Source: Polyporus tsugae (taxonomy: Eukaryota; Basidiomycota; Agaricomycetes; Polyporales; Polyporaceae). Taken from it: a stretch of 64,000 bases of DNA. The translations under genes were made by a program, and so were the position numbers. Shown piece by piece: positions 54,675 through 64,000 of this stretch. A model generated the notes under the pieces. It saw nothing but the letters and a program-made list of their open reading frames with translations. It searched no databases and was not told the origin of the DNA. The DNA is taken from assembly GCA_024305745.1 (NCBI GenBank), contig JAHRBS010000004.1:4650001-4714000 (forward strand). The letters are read 5' to 3'. Each line of letters begins with the position of its first letter. Positions within the stretch are counted from its first letter, which is position 1.

Positions 54675-55680
54675 GACCAGGGCTTCTCGTTCACTGTCCT
54701 TCAGGGCTTCTTCGAGACTTGGACTATCTCCTTGTGCTCGCACGTCTTCTCTCGGATACAAGAGCGCGCCAAATACCTCACCGAAGGGTAAAGCCCTCGT
54801 CCTCCGCACCCTCAACGACCTCTGCCGCCGCCTCTCCAACAGGTACCGGTGCGACGACTATGCTCAAGGACTGTGGGCGTCAGGACCTACAAGGCTACAA
54901 AGAGGTGCGTGTGCTTAGTACTTTCAATGCACTCCGCACGACGGGCAAGAGGTCATGGAAAGGGCTCTGATATCTCGTCACCTCGTCACTCAATGCGACA
55001 TCCACAAGCCGACGGGCTTTCCGATGGTTGGAGAAGCGGGGACTTGTACCATCGTTCGAGGAGGCGCGGCATATAAATCGTTTCCTCACTACAGTACTTC
55101 TCTCTATCTCCATCATTGCCTTTGCAGAAACATTCATTGTCGACTGACTCCATGCGGTCTCGCGGCGCGGGTTTGCTTGCAATCTCCCCCTCCGAGTCCG
55201 CAAGGCCGTCGGCTACCTGACGTGCTGTCATGCACGCCTCAGCAAGTGGCGATTTCCAAAAGCCGTGGATTTCCAATGGGAATTGCTATGCATGTCTAGA
55301 GATCCGAAAACACAATTTCCACGTCGTGTCATTTTTTCCGATGCTCCCCGTGGCCGTTTGCGTTCTATCTGGTGCTACGTATGTAAGTTAACAATGGTTT
55401 GATGATCACGCAGACTCGGAACAAGCCAGGTGGCAGGACGTGCGTGGCTGGCGCTCCGACCAGTGCCTGCAGCGCTTCAGGAAGATCGGGACCGGCGACA
55501 TCATAGGCATGCTCCAGCAGGAGATCGAGAATGCGGTCGCAGCCACTGCGAGCCCAGCGCCGTCGTCACCCACCGAGGAGGGGTCGAGCAGCAAGCCGGG
55601 TGACTCGGTGCAGAAGGACGCAGAGGGACGCGAACATGGATCGTCGCCGGCCCACTGGCACTGCTGTTATTTACAGGTTT
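54675..55680 (+). pseudogene. THO complex subunit 1 (Hpr1-type) pseudogene
   Basis: The plus strand holds, in order and in shifting frames, FTVLQGFFETWTISLCSHVF (about 54690-54750), RIQERAKYLTEG and KALVLRTLNDLCRRLSN (about 54787-54840), followed after decayed sequence by RGWRSDQCLQRFRKIGTGDI (about 55443-55502). The 'ALVLRTLND..RRLS' block and the preceding 'CSH.F...E.R...LTEG' are the conserved core of the Tho1/Hpr1/THOC1 family, a subunit of the THO complex coupling transcription with mRNA export. A stop and frameshift lie between the first two blocks and long parts of the family length are missing, so it cannot be the cell's working copy. The identification relies on remembered family patterns and needs a search. 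Confidence 0.5.
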
Positions 55681-57960
55681 GGAGTCGCGGGATGACTCGA
55701 GTACTAGTCGATGCATTTCTGCTGATAGAATGTATGGTTACAGTGCAACGAGAAGGCCGGATTGGAGACCGGTTCACCGGCGCTGCGATGGTGCGTCACG
55801 GTATGTATATATACTGCGAGCAACACGAGCACAATCAATCCGGACGGACCATTCAAGTCAATGGCCATACGGCACACTAGGTTAATCTAGGCTCCCCTCT
55901 TTCGCCTGCATACGGGTGTGCACAGTGGGATGGACGTAGAACCGCCGGGGGTGATCCTTGGGAACGACCAGACCCCGAGGGAGGTTCGTCCTATATAGTA
56001 TGCATTCGTAAGAAACAACCCGCGGGACGAAATTGAGAATGCATGGAGAACTACCTGACAGTCTTGGGTTGTTCCTTCCACTCCAAAGGGGAACCTAGTG
56101 GAATGCGTCGCCAAATGGGGATCCAAGGGATTTAACTGCCAACTAACGTCCGATAAGTTCAAAAGCAGCTCAAACGCGCGGTCGACCGCTATGTAATGTC
56201 GGAAGTAACTCACCATTCGAAAGGCACACGTTTATAAACTCTCTGCTGGTCATCATTCCGGTTGAGCAGGTCGAAGAATTTGACGACGTTCGAGTTCTAA
56301 GTAGAACGCGACCATCTGTCAGTCTAGGCTTGTCCGATCTATGCATAAGCACTCTCAGGAATGTCCGCGTACGCTACTACAAGATTTATGGCCAAGGCCA
56401 TCGCCTGAGTAGAAAATGAGCACAAATGTCCGAGAGGGATGGCTCGGGGGAATAACAGAAAAGTCCCCTATCTCGCTTGAGGACGAACGACGAGAGAAGA
56501 GGGGCGAGGGTGCTGCTGAGGAAAGCTTGGTGGTACCCTGCGAGATGTTCGGCATTTGCGCCGCGGCGGGAGGGGTGACCTTGGAGATCGTGTCCGCTGG
56601 CATTCAAGTTGCAGGTGAGCGGCCAGAGTAAGATGGGACCATAATAGGAGTTGCCTTCGGTCTGAGGAAAGGGGAGTTCTCCGAGTGGACTATAGGGAGA
56701 CCACTAATGAACAGCTTCAAGAAGGGGTACATATGGGCAGCGACGCACCGAAAGGATCGACAGAGCTAGTGTGGGCTCCGATCCTGACGTGCCCTTCTCT
56801 TCCCAAGTTCCTCTGTCCCCCTTTCTTCGTCCCAGGAAGCGGTCTGAGAGTCTGAGACTGAGTACTGTACATGTGCGATAGGTATTTCACAAGACGTGCA
56901 GTGTAACACGATCCACAGCCACTACTGTACCAGTCAGGCTTTGCGCTGATAGCCACTCTAGACTTTCCACTTGCGGCCGTCACGAGCGGTCGTCTCAATA
57001 CAAATAGCAGAACAGTCTACGGCGTAGGACGGGACATGATTCCAATGCAGGCAAGGGCCGCGAGGCTATCCACGTCCCGTCGATCGTTGACAAATGCTGT
57101 CTCCCTATTTAGACGGCTGTATCAAACGAGACTTCCCCAGCTCTACTTAGGACCTAGGTTGTACCATGCCTTTGCATTGCATTAGCTTAGCTGAGCACCG
57201 GTACACGTCCAGACTATTTATGCAAGGCCGCTATGCATCACGGAAGCTTTCGAATGAGAAGGTAGGCGTGCCCTGTATCCGACAAGGCTTCCGCCGGCGC
57301 CGCCGTGCCAGCGCAGCGCTAGCGCCGACCGAGCTAGCAACGTTAGCAACCATCGCATCTCCTGCGAAATATGCCGGCGCGCCTTCCGTGATCCAGTCAC
57401 TTCCCATGCGATAGAAGACAAGTCCGTCATATCCCCCAGAATTTACGACATGCCCTTCCCACACACGCTCGGTGTGCTCGGTGGCCAGTGCTCCGGTGCG
57501 CCTGGTCCGGCGAAGGAAGCACCCCCGCCACCGGAGCCAATTCGCAGCTTGACTGATTGTGTAACTGTCGAACACTGACACGGATGACAGACCCTGCCCT
57601 CGTCGCCCTCCCACTGCATGTGGTTGTCAAGCTGCCTCGACCGGCGCGCGCGGAAAGCAAAATAGGGACCGGACAGCAGGCCAATTTCACCACGCCAGCC
57701 AATCCCGTGCATGACCGCAGCGGAAATACGTGCGGGCTCCCACTCTTCAGGCTGCCGGACGATCACTGTTCGGTGAAGCTGTATGATTATCGCGCCTTCA
57801 CAGAGCCGCTGCTATAAAGCAGCGCAGACGACAGGCGGCTTATCGTCTCCCCTCGATCCCATTTCGTTCTTCTCCACTTCGTCTTCGTCTTGCTCCAGCC
57901 CGGTGCTGTTTTCGCCTTTCGCAGTAGTCCCGCCATTCGACTCCACCCACAAGATACAAG
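55681..57960. other. 2.3 kb intergenic region
   Basis: No gene supported; frames of 60-130 codons on both strands lack motifs. A TATA box (CTATAAAG, 57812-57819) lies about 145 bases before ATG 57961. Confidence 0.4.
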
Positions 57961-58834
57961 ATGCGCGCCGGTTACTTCGTTGCTCTCTTCCTCTCGGGCT
58001 TCACCGCAGTGCAGGCCGCGCCATCTGCTGTCCAGCAACGGGATCGTGAGTGGAGCATTGGAGGAACGCGTCCGCCGGCGCTGGGCAACACTCACCTCCT
58101 CCCCCTTTCCTTCCTTTCAGTTGCGGACAACATTGCGTCGGCGGCGGATGACCTTTTCTCGATCAACCGTACGGTATTCCCATATCTGAGTCCACGATCG
58201 GGAGGCTGAGAGGTGTTTTAGTCGAGTCCATCTTGAGCGAAGCGACGCCAGTAGGTTCGTGCACATCACGTATTCGTATTGAGGTGCGAGACATAGGCTG
58301 ACGACTCTCTCCCAGTCGCATCTGTCTTCCAAGAGGCGACGTCGCTCAGTGAGTAAAAGCACTTCTCCAAGCATAAAAACTGAGGCTGACATACGGGGTG
58401 CCCCTCCAAGTCGGGAGTGTGATTGCTTCCGATACCGGTGAGTAACCCTTCACATCTTGATGTCCCAAGTTCGAGGATCAACTTGAATCGCTCCCATGCG
58501 CAACAGCCCTGGATGCAGAAGGTGCGACGTCCCAGTCTGCTTTCGTCCACCGAGGCCCACCTAACAACGCCACTTGTTCTATGTAGCAACAAGCCTTTTT
58601 GGAGAGGCTACGAGCTTCCTCGGTCCGGCTGCGACCGGAATCGCAAACGAAGTGCACGAAGTCGTCTCCTCCAACGCGTATGTCATCTTCACTGCTACGC
58701 GCCGTTGTGCTACATCCCGATTGACTCGCATGGTGCACAGGGCGACGCAAGAATCGGTCGCACGTCCACTCGCGATGGGCGCCGCTGCCGTCCTAGGAAG
58801 TGTGGTCCTAGGGGGGGCGTACGCTGTGCTATAG
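57961..58834 (+). CDS. Small secreted / surface protein with hydrophobic C-terminal tail, second gene
   Basis: About six very short exons from ATG 57961. MRAGYFVALFLSGFTAVQAA is a signal peptide with a clear Ala-rich cleavage site. The next exons read ADNIASAADDLFSINRT, ASVFQEATSL, GSVIASDT and ATSLFGEATSFLGPAATGIA-NEVHEVVSSN. The last exon ends ARPLAMGAAAVLGSVVLGGA-YAVL, a hydrophobic Gly/Ala tail of the GPI or tail-anchor type. One junction (after INRT) does not keep the frame with the nearest splice sites, so an extra small exon or a different donor is likely. The mature part is short, Ala/Ser-rich and without Cys or Trp. No family is recognised; it resembles the gene at 43657 in plan, not clearly in sequence. 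Confidence 0.6.
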
Positions 58835-59235
58835 TCGTGTCCCCGTAGGACCTCGATAATACTGTATCCGGATCTGCCAAGGACATTCCCTGTAGCATTA
58901 CTACACGGCTCTTTCAGGACGCTTAGAGCACCGAGGACAGTTCTCAGCTTCGCACCTCTGGACGACATGATATGTACTCACCGCATCTCTTATTGCTTGC
59001 TATACATGATCACGTTGGGATACCCGAACGTCGAACGATGATATCACACAACACGCCTGGCAGTGTGACATGAGCGCATAAATAGTACATACATACATAC
59101 ACAGCTCCGTCCATCCAACATCCACAAAGCTGTCCACAGTCTCCGATCAGATTAAGTATATAACAACTCGCAAGTTCGAACAGCCAGTTTCACCCACCAC
59201 GAATAGACCGCCGCCGCGCCCAGACTCTCTCTAAC
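58835..59235. other. Convergent 3' flanks
   Basis: Contains a short (TACA)n run near 59088-59101. No gene. Confidence 0.5.
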
Positions 59236-62120
59236 CTAGAACCTATTCGGCCGGTCCCGCGACCGCGGAGGCGGCGGCGCAGGACTGCCCGGCATACTTC
59301 CCCTCGAGCCCTCGCTCGTTGACGGCGTCCGGCTCCTCAACGACGACTGACTGGGCATGCGCGTGGGCGGCAGAGGCGACCGCAGCCTTGACGACGACGG
59401 CGATCTCCTCGGAGACGCAGCCAGCGGCGTCGGAACAGCCAGGGCAGGCATTGCCAACGCAGGCGGCATCGCTGCTGATGCAGAGACCAGGGGCACGGCA
59501 GGGAGGGGTGTGCGGGAACGCGTGGGCGGCGCACCGATAAGCGGTGCGGGGGACCGGGATCTGACGGGGGTCGGGGAGGGCGTGTAGATGGGGTCCGGCG
59601 CGCGTTCGGCGTGCGGGCGGTAGTTCGGGGGGCGGGCGGGCGTCGCGTCCTTGGGTTTGTCTAGGAGGAGGTTGTCGAGGAGGAAGCGGAAGTCGATGCC
59701 GTACTCCTCGAGGAGCTTCTTGCTCTGGACGTGGGTGATCTGGACGGCGTCTTCGATGGTACGGGGTTCCACATCTGAGCTGTAAACCTGCTTCCGGAAC
59801 ATCTGAGCGAACAGTTCGATCTGTCGCTTCGCCCACTCCACGAAACCTAGTGATTGTCAGAACGATATCAAAGTCGCATGAAGAAAGTCACTTACTACTA
59901 GCGACCTCGTTCTCCCTGAAGCTCGCTAGGAACCAATCCGCAGTGTGTTTGATTCCAGTGAACACCACTGTCGCCAAGTCGGCGATGTACGACCCAATAT
60001 GGCCTTCGAATGTGATCTTCCGCACGCACTTCTTGATGACGTCCGCCCTGGCAGCCAGGAACGTGCTCCTCGCCGCCGCGCCTGCCTTCAGCCTCACCAG
60101 CAGCCCGATCAAGCTGACCACTGTGCTCTTCTTGTTCGACGGCACGGACAGGCTCTGCAGCAGCGCCGCAGTGAGTGACCTCTTCAACGGCGTAAGCTTC
60201 GCCCCGAGCGAGGGAATGGTCGACAACCTCGACTCCCCTTCCTCGACGAGCGCCACCGCCGTGTCCCACTCGCGCAGCGCGATCGACACGGTGAGCTCGT
60301 CGGACCAGTCGCCGATCCACCGCGTGTCGTGCTCAGACTTCTCCTTCCCCGACGAGCCCATATCGGCACCTTTGCTCGCGAGGTCTGCCATCCACTCGGG
60401 CACGGGGGGCATCCCGGCCATGCCGTCCGCAGCAAACATCGACGCCCTCTGCAGGGATCCAACACGTTAGATAATGGCGGAGATGATGGTCAGCAGTGGG
60501 AGCGTTACGTACATCACCTCCACCTCCCACCCAGAGACTCTTTCTCCGTTGGTGCTCGCCCTCGCGCTCTTTTCGCTTCTTCGCCGCGAGCTCCTCGGCG
60601 ACGTGCCGGAACTGCGAGAGCAGGCTCTTCTTGTCGGCCGCGATGTCCGTTCGGTATACGTGCGTCTCCTTCCCGTGCCTAACCTTGAAGACGTTGTTCA
60701 TGCCTGTGTCACACCCCGCCGTGAGCTATATGCGTATCCAAAATTGCAAAGACGTACTCGGGGTATCCTTGGTATCCAGCACCAGCATCTCGCTCAGCGG
60801 CCAGCACTTCTCCGCGACCAGCTTATCGCTCTCTGCGGTGTTTCTCCGCTTGCGCTTCCGCGCGACGAGGACCGCATCGTCGAGGAGGACGAAGCGGACA
60901 GAGTGTTCGACCTTGTACGTTGCCGAGTTGAGCGCGACGATGTTGTCGATCTCGGTGACGACGTGACGGCCGGGGGTGGTGGGTACGAACTTCGACGAGC
61001 CTTCGATCTGCATGTGCAAGTTCTGCATCTGGTTCGCGTAGAGCACCCGGAGGTCCGCGATTGACGAGCGGACGTTCCTGCGTCGTTCTGTGTATATGGG
61101 GATAGCAACGTGAGTACAAGCGGGGATAAGGGTTAGGTATAGTTCAGAATTATTTGTACATCTGAGTGAGATGCGACAATCGTTTTTACAGCGCACCAGG
61201 TCAACCTTCAACCAGTGGCCACTGGTAGAACGTCGGCGATGCAACCATTGTGACAGAAAAAGGCGTCTTGGGCACTGTGGCGCGACATACAAGCGAACGA
61301 GACGCCTCCAAAATACGATCCCGAGCGGTACGAGTATAGACGAGGCGTACCTGCGGCCGACGCTGAGTCGTCGATGTGGAGAAGGGATGGCATGCCCTTC
61401 CATTCCGACAGAGCTTCCTTGAACTCGAGCATCTCGTTCTCGAGGGTGCTGACCTCTTTCGACACGAGCATGAACTCTGCGTAGCTTTGGAGCGAGGTCA
61501 AGATAAAATCGGCTGCAAAGAATTCAAGTGGTTCCTCCCTACTTCTTGAAAACGTTCCGCTGCAGATCCACCGCGACGTCGTCCTTCTGCGCCCGGAGCC
61601 CAGACTGCAGCGCCCTCAGCTCCGACTCGGTCGAGTTCGCCAGCTTCACCTTGATGTCTGACCCGCCGTCCCCCCACCCGCCAACATCAATCCCAGCCTC
61701 TCGTGCACACAAACGCACAACAAAACGTAATGAAGACTCACACGCATCGGGGTCGAAATCGTCCTTGTCCAACAGCTTCAGCTCCGCCGCCCTTACCTCC
61801 TCACTGGGCTCCTCCACCAACGGCCCCGGCTCGTCCACCAACATGCCCTCGGCGTACGGCCCTGCGCGCAGGCTAGCGGGCAGCGACGGCACGTCAGGGA
61901 TCCCCATCAGGTCCGTCGGCGCAGAGATGTCCGCGTAGCGCATCGACATGCGTTTCTTCATCTTCTCCCCGACGCGCGTCGCCCGCCGCTCCGCATCGCG
62001 AGGGGCGGGGTTGGGCTTGGGCATCGTGTTCTGGCGGGGCTGCTGGGCTTTGGCCCGGGACTCTGAGGGCTTGCGGGACCGGAGGGATTGCATCCCGAGG
62101 GGGGGCGCGAATGGGTTCAT
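59236..62120 (-). CDS. EXO84: Exocyst complex component EXO84
   Basis: About seven exons on the minus strand from ATG 62120 (MNPFAPPLGMQSLRSRKPSE), roughly 780 residues. The N-terminal Vps51/Exo84 helical region reads VKLANSTESELRALQSGLRA, then QSYAEFMLVSKEVSTLENEM and EALSEWKGMPSLL. A PH domain follows: KFVPTTPGRHVVTEIDNIVA, RFVLLDDAVLVARKRKRR, ESDKLVAEKCWPLSEMLVLD. The C-terminal cullin-repeat region includes DWSDELTVSIALREWDTAVA, LVEEGESRLSTIPSLGAKL and GHIGSYIADLATVVFTGIKH. It is one of eight exocyst subunits that tether secretory vesicles to growth sites such as the hyphal tip. The last about 130 residues form a Pro/Ser/Arg tail (for example PVRSRSPAPLIGAPP) not present in yeast. Confidence 0.88.
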
Positions 62121-62305
62121 GTTTGAGTCTTTTCAGAGCAGACACCCGAGCTAGATCATTCAAAGAGCAGAGAGGTAACCGCAGGCGGTAACGACGAGGA
62201 GTAGGCTGAGGGAGGTGCAGAAATATCGGCTGAAGCTGAGGAGGTGCAGGAGAAGGAGGGGGCCTACTAGCAACCTTGAGCTGAGTCGACTGCAAGCACA
62301 CATAA

Positions 62306-62314
62306 CCCTAACCC
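62306..62314. promoter_or_regulatory. Telomere-repeat-like promoter box
   Basis: CCCTAACCC in the 301-base divergent promoter between EXO84 and the small coiled-coil gene. Such telobox words bind Myb-type (TRF/Tbf1-like) factors in fungi; binding here is an inference. Confidence 0.4.
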
Positions 62315-62421
62315 GTGGGTGCACAACATCCCATTTTGGAGTACTACTACTACTACTTGTGCTTGCTTGTGCCGTTGCTTAAATACCTTGACTCTCTACC
62401 TCTATCATCGTCCCGTCCAAC

Positions 62422-62802
62422 ATGTCCGCATCCCACCCAACCGGCTCACAGACCCGAACTCCCCCCCAACCCTCTCTCGAAGCGGACATCGCCCTTCTGC
62501 AGAAACTCCTCTCCGAGGACGTCGACCAGTCCGACCCGGAGAACGTCGCAGAGCTCCTCAGGCGGCTCGAGGCGGCAGAGGAACTTGCAGACGGCGTGGA
62601 GGAGCGCTTGGACGGGGTCATGGACCACCTCGACACGCTGTTGAGCGACCTCGAGGCCAAGCAGGCGGGCGATACGCTGGTGGAGGCGGCGGCGGAAGTG
62701 GAAGTGGAAGTGGAAGTGGAAGTGAGGGTGGTCGGCGTCGCGATCGAGGAGGGGAAGGCGGAATCGGATCCCGCTGGTCAAAATTCTGCCTCGAAATCAT
62801 GA
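62422..62802 (+). CDS. Small acidic coiled-coil protein
   Basis: Single exon, 126 residues, from ATG 62422. After a polar start (MSASHPTGSQTRTPPQPS) a strongly acidic amphipathic helix runs from about residue 20 to 80 (LEADIALLQKLLSED, then LLRRLEAAEELADGVEERLD and HLDTLLSDLEAK), with heptad-spaced leucines typical of a coiled coil. A (Val-Glu) repeat of about five units follows, coded by a GAAGTG tandem repeat (62694-62722), then an Asp/Ser-rich tail. No enzyme or binding motif is seen. It shares a short divergent promoter with EXO84. Probably a partner or adaptor protein, but the family is not recognised. Confidence 0.65.
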   Translation: MSASHPTGSQTRTPPQPSLEADIALLQKLLSEDVDQSDPENVAELLRRLEAAEELADGVEERLDGVMDHLDTLLSDLEAKQAGDTLVEAAAEVEVEVEVEVRVVGVAIEEGKAESDPAGQNSASKS

Positions 62803-63419
62803 CTATACCATTATGCCATGCAGTAGCAGTGTCTGGCAAATTCGGGGGCGTGCAGTTTGGTACGTGGCTTGCGTCCTCTACATAAGCATATGGGTGTTTC
62901 TAACCTTGTTGTGACGCGTTTCGTAGGGGTGCAGCCTGTTCGGTGCCTGAAGGATCTGGGACACACTCGCCTGGAACGCGTAGTTGTCGATTGCCCTGCC
63001 GTATGAACGGTGGTCCGGGCTCGCTGGTCGTGTTGGTATGTGCCTTTCTCGCAATCCGGAGATATCTGCGCCTTATCTTTTCCGAGGTATCAAGCTTACA
63101 GTGTGTTCGCCCCTGACGCGCCGTCATATCGCGACCGACGATCTTCGTGTCCACGGCCGTGGAAATCTGAAGATACATACTCTATGCCGGAGTTCCTGAC
63201 GATCGGTCACCAAGGCACGGATCTTCACGCAGAAGCCACAAGAGAAGGCTGGATAACCCAACGGATAGTCATTAGTCTTCGCACCGGCACTAAAGTCGGG
63301 GCATAGCAGTACGGTATATGGGTACAATCTGTATATCGACTTCTATCTGAGGAGTTTACGTGCGGCCGCACACCGCTTTGCTTCTCTCTCGCGCCGCCAG
63401 CCAAGATGGCGGGCACAGT
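62803..63419. other. Intergenic
   Basis: Convergent 3' flanks; no feature seen. Confidence 0.45.
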
Positions 63420-64000
63420 CTAGTCGGTATCGTACCCCTTGGGGTTCTTCGTCTGCCAGTTCCAGAGGTCACGGCACATCGTCTCGAGGTCTTTGTCGGC
63501 CTTGAAGCCCAGTTGCGCCTCCGCGAGCGCGGGATCTGCCGTCAGGTCGGGGACGTCTCCACGCCTATACATCGGTAACCGTCAGTCAGCTGGACACAGC
63601 ACACAACATAGGAGGACTGTGGAAGGGGCAAAGAGGGAAGAAGAGGGTACTTGTGAATACATACCTGCGGCCAACGATCTCGTACTTGAAGTCGAACTTG
63701 GTCTGCGCGCGCATTGCCTCGACGATCTGGAGCACGCTCATGCCCTTACCCCGCCCGAGGTTGTACGCCTTGTAGCGTGCATCGGTCGGGCAGTCGTCAA
63801 ACACCTTCGACTCGGGCGCGAGTGCGTCTAGCGCGAGCAAGTGGCCTTTTGCGAGGTCAAGGACGTGCAGGTAGTCGCGCACGCATGTGCCGTCGCTGTG
63901 TAGTCCGCATCAGTCTAGATATGCTACGCTCTGCGAAAGGAGAACAGTGGCACGTACAGAGTGGGGTAGTCGTTACCAAATACCTTGAGGTCGTTCGGTT
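63420..64000 (-). CDS. UDP-glucose 4-epimerase, 3' part (runs off the window)
   Basis: C-terminal exons of a GALE/Gal10-type epimerase on the minus strand. The exon at the window edge ends with [12 protein letters not shown]; next come [20 protein letters not shown], then [20 protein letters not shown] and [11 protein letters not shown]. The last exon reads [20 protein letters not shown] and [20 protein letters not shown], ending at the stop 63420-63422. These are the substrate-binding and C-terminal motifs of the short-chain dehydrogenase-type enzyme that interconverts UDP-galactose and UDP-glucose in the Leloir pathway. The protein ends right after the epimerase domain, so there is no fused mutarotase domain as in budding yeast Gal10. 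The N-terminal NAD-binding part lies beyond 64000. Confidence 0.88.

Noticed and set aside
57231..57766. Overlapping minus-strand frames of 107-127 codons
   Set aside because: No motif, no splice-consistent extension, and they run into the promoter of the secreted-protein gene.
1..64000. CRISPR array, bacterial operons or horizontally acquired prokaryotic cluster
   Set aside because: No regularly spaced direct repeats; genes have spliceosomal introns and eukaryotic families throughout.

Overview
This 64 kb window is nuclear DNA of a filamentous basidiomycete, probably an Agaricomycete and possibly a polypore. The evidence is that almost every gene is split by GT-AG introns of about 45-65 bases, exons are GC-rich, the housekeeping set is eukaryotic (COG8, EXO84, proteasome alpha-5, Pin1, DUS2, an intron-containing tRNA-Asp), and there is a polyporopepsin-like aspartic protease. 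Nothing looks bacterial, and no CRISPR array or operon is present.

Layout. 1-10.3 kb is repeat-rich and mostly dead: a possible helicase fragment, a degenerate hAT transposase, a small inverted-repeat element, and broken copies of one MFS transporter gene (A, B, E). Between A and B lies a 2.3 kb element with two 447-bp inverted arms. 11.4-20.1 kb holds three members of an unnamed family that mixes SUMO-interaction-like motifs, a BED-like zinc finger and a SAM-like C-terminal domain, together with a small acidic/basic protein and COG8. 21-29.8 kb is ordinary gene space: hexose transporter, inositol monophosphatase, tRNA dihydrouridine synthase, proteasome alpha-5 and a Pin1-type prolyl isomerase, the last two transcribed divergently. 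30-38.5 kb has a decayed PEP-mutase-family gene, a nested pair of DNA elements (an intact Tc1/mariner-like transposon inside a second inverted-repeat element), an F-box gene and a hAT-type non-autonomous element with a perfect 8-bp target duplication. 38.6-49.4 kb: MOSC/mARC-like protein, tRNA-Asp, mitochondrial RidA, a small secreted protein, an EthD-like protein and the aspartic protease. 49.9-53.7 kb carries the one apparently intact MFS gene (C) plus a gutted neighbour (D). 54-64 kb: a decayed THO-complex gene, a second small secreted protein, EXO84, a small coiled-coil protein and the 3' part of UDP-glucose 4-epimerase.

Most genes are independent transcription units, so function does not run between neighbours. 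The clear themes are paralogue clusters (the MFS copies and the zinc-finger/SAM-like family) and repeated DNA-transposon activity that has broken or rearranged some copies. Exon boundaries were worked out by eye from splice sites, frame and family motifs; no database search or RNA evidence was available.
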